Positions 6,073 through 6,149 of a stretch of DNA of 6,149 bases are shown here, in pieces. The position numbers and the translations under genes are program-made. Every line of letters starts with the position of its first letter. The first letter of the stretch is position 1. This stretch comes from Litoreibacter sp. (GTDB taxonomy: Bacteria; Pseudomonadota; Alphaproteobacteria; Rhodobacterales; Rhodobacteraceae). The stretch is from contig JABDPP010000141.1 of the NCBI GenBank assembly GCA_013042765.1, positions 1-6,149 of the forward strand. The letters run 5' to 3'. The notes below the pieces were generated by a model. The model saw only the letters and a list, made by a program, of their open reading frames with translations, had not been told where the DNA came from and did not search any database.

Positions 6073-6149
6073 ATGTGGCAGTTCTGGGTTGATCGCGGCG
6101 GAACTTTTACGGATCTGGTTGCGAAACGTCCCGATGGTGGATTCGAGAC
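6073..6149 (+). CDS. 5-oxoprolinase/hydantoinase family protein, N-terminus only
   Basis: Only 25 codons plus two bases are present, beginning MWQFWVDRGGTFTDLVAKRP. The DRGGTFTD block (residues 7-14) is the nucleotide-binding phosphate loop at the start of hydantoinase A/5-oxoprolinase enzymes, which use ATP to open the ring of 5-oxoproline or hydantoins. The WQFWVDRGGTFTD form is, as I remember it, typical of the long bacterial proteins in which the A and B halves are fused (about 1,200 residues). The fused state cannot be seen here. The ATG follows the modC stop with no gap and has GGAGG 8 nt upstream. It is presumably transcribed with modABC, although the reaction itself needs no molybdenum. 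The family call is fairly firm despite the short length; the substrate is not. Confidence 0.85.
   Translation, partial: MWQFWVDRGGTFTDLVAKRPDGGFE

Overview
The window reads as ordinary chromosomal DNA of an alphaproteobacterium, most likely a Rhodobacterales (Roseobacter-group) species. This rests on the moderately high GC of the genes, the style of the proteins (a DUF1178 protein, an alphaproteobacterial-type Nudix protein, an AcuC-like deacetylase) and the family type of the oxoprolinase start. It is inferred from protein resemblance only; there is no rRNA or other phylogenetic marker. I see no mobile element, tRNA, CRISPR array or phage gene.

Left half, minus strand. The window opens inside lysC (aspartate kinase), whose first 119 codons run leftward from 358. 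A 139-bp gap (359-497) with no convincing gene separates it from a leftward cluster of three genes. Read in transcription order these are a Nudix hydrolase (2207-1677), a DUF1178 zinc-ribbon-like protein (1584-1171) and a short-chain dehydrogenase/reductase (1154-498). The last two are 16 nt apart and surely co-transcribed; the Nudix gene is 92 nt upstream and probably in the same unit.

Centre. Positions 2208-2322 form an AT-rich divergent intergenic region (18 of 60 bases are G/C in 2221-2280). It holds a reasonable sigma-70-like promoter for the Nudix gene and an overlapping imperfect inverted repeat.

Right half, plus strand. A class I HDAC/AcuC-like zinc deacetylase (2323-3444) comes first. 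A complete high-affinity molybdate ABC transporter follows: modA (periplasmic binding protein with a Tat-like signal), modB (permease, probably TTG start) and modC (ATPase with a Mop/TOBE domain). modB and modC overlap by ATGA. Directly after the modC stop codon, with zero spacing and a strong GGAGG site, begins a gene whose first 25 codons are those of an ATP-dependent 5-oxoprolinase/hydantoinase; it is cut by the window end.

How the parts work together: ModA captures molybdate in the periplasm, ModB forms the channel and ModC hydrolyses ATP to drive import for molybdenum-cofactor enzymes. The other genes (lysine/threonine/methionine pathway entry, a nucleotide-type hydrolase, an oxidoreductase, a deacetylase) have no evident shared pathway. 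I did not find a new defence, mobile or biosynthetic system. The points most worth a second look are the tight modC-oxoprolinase junction, the divergent regulatory region and the Tat-type signal on ModA.
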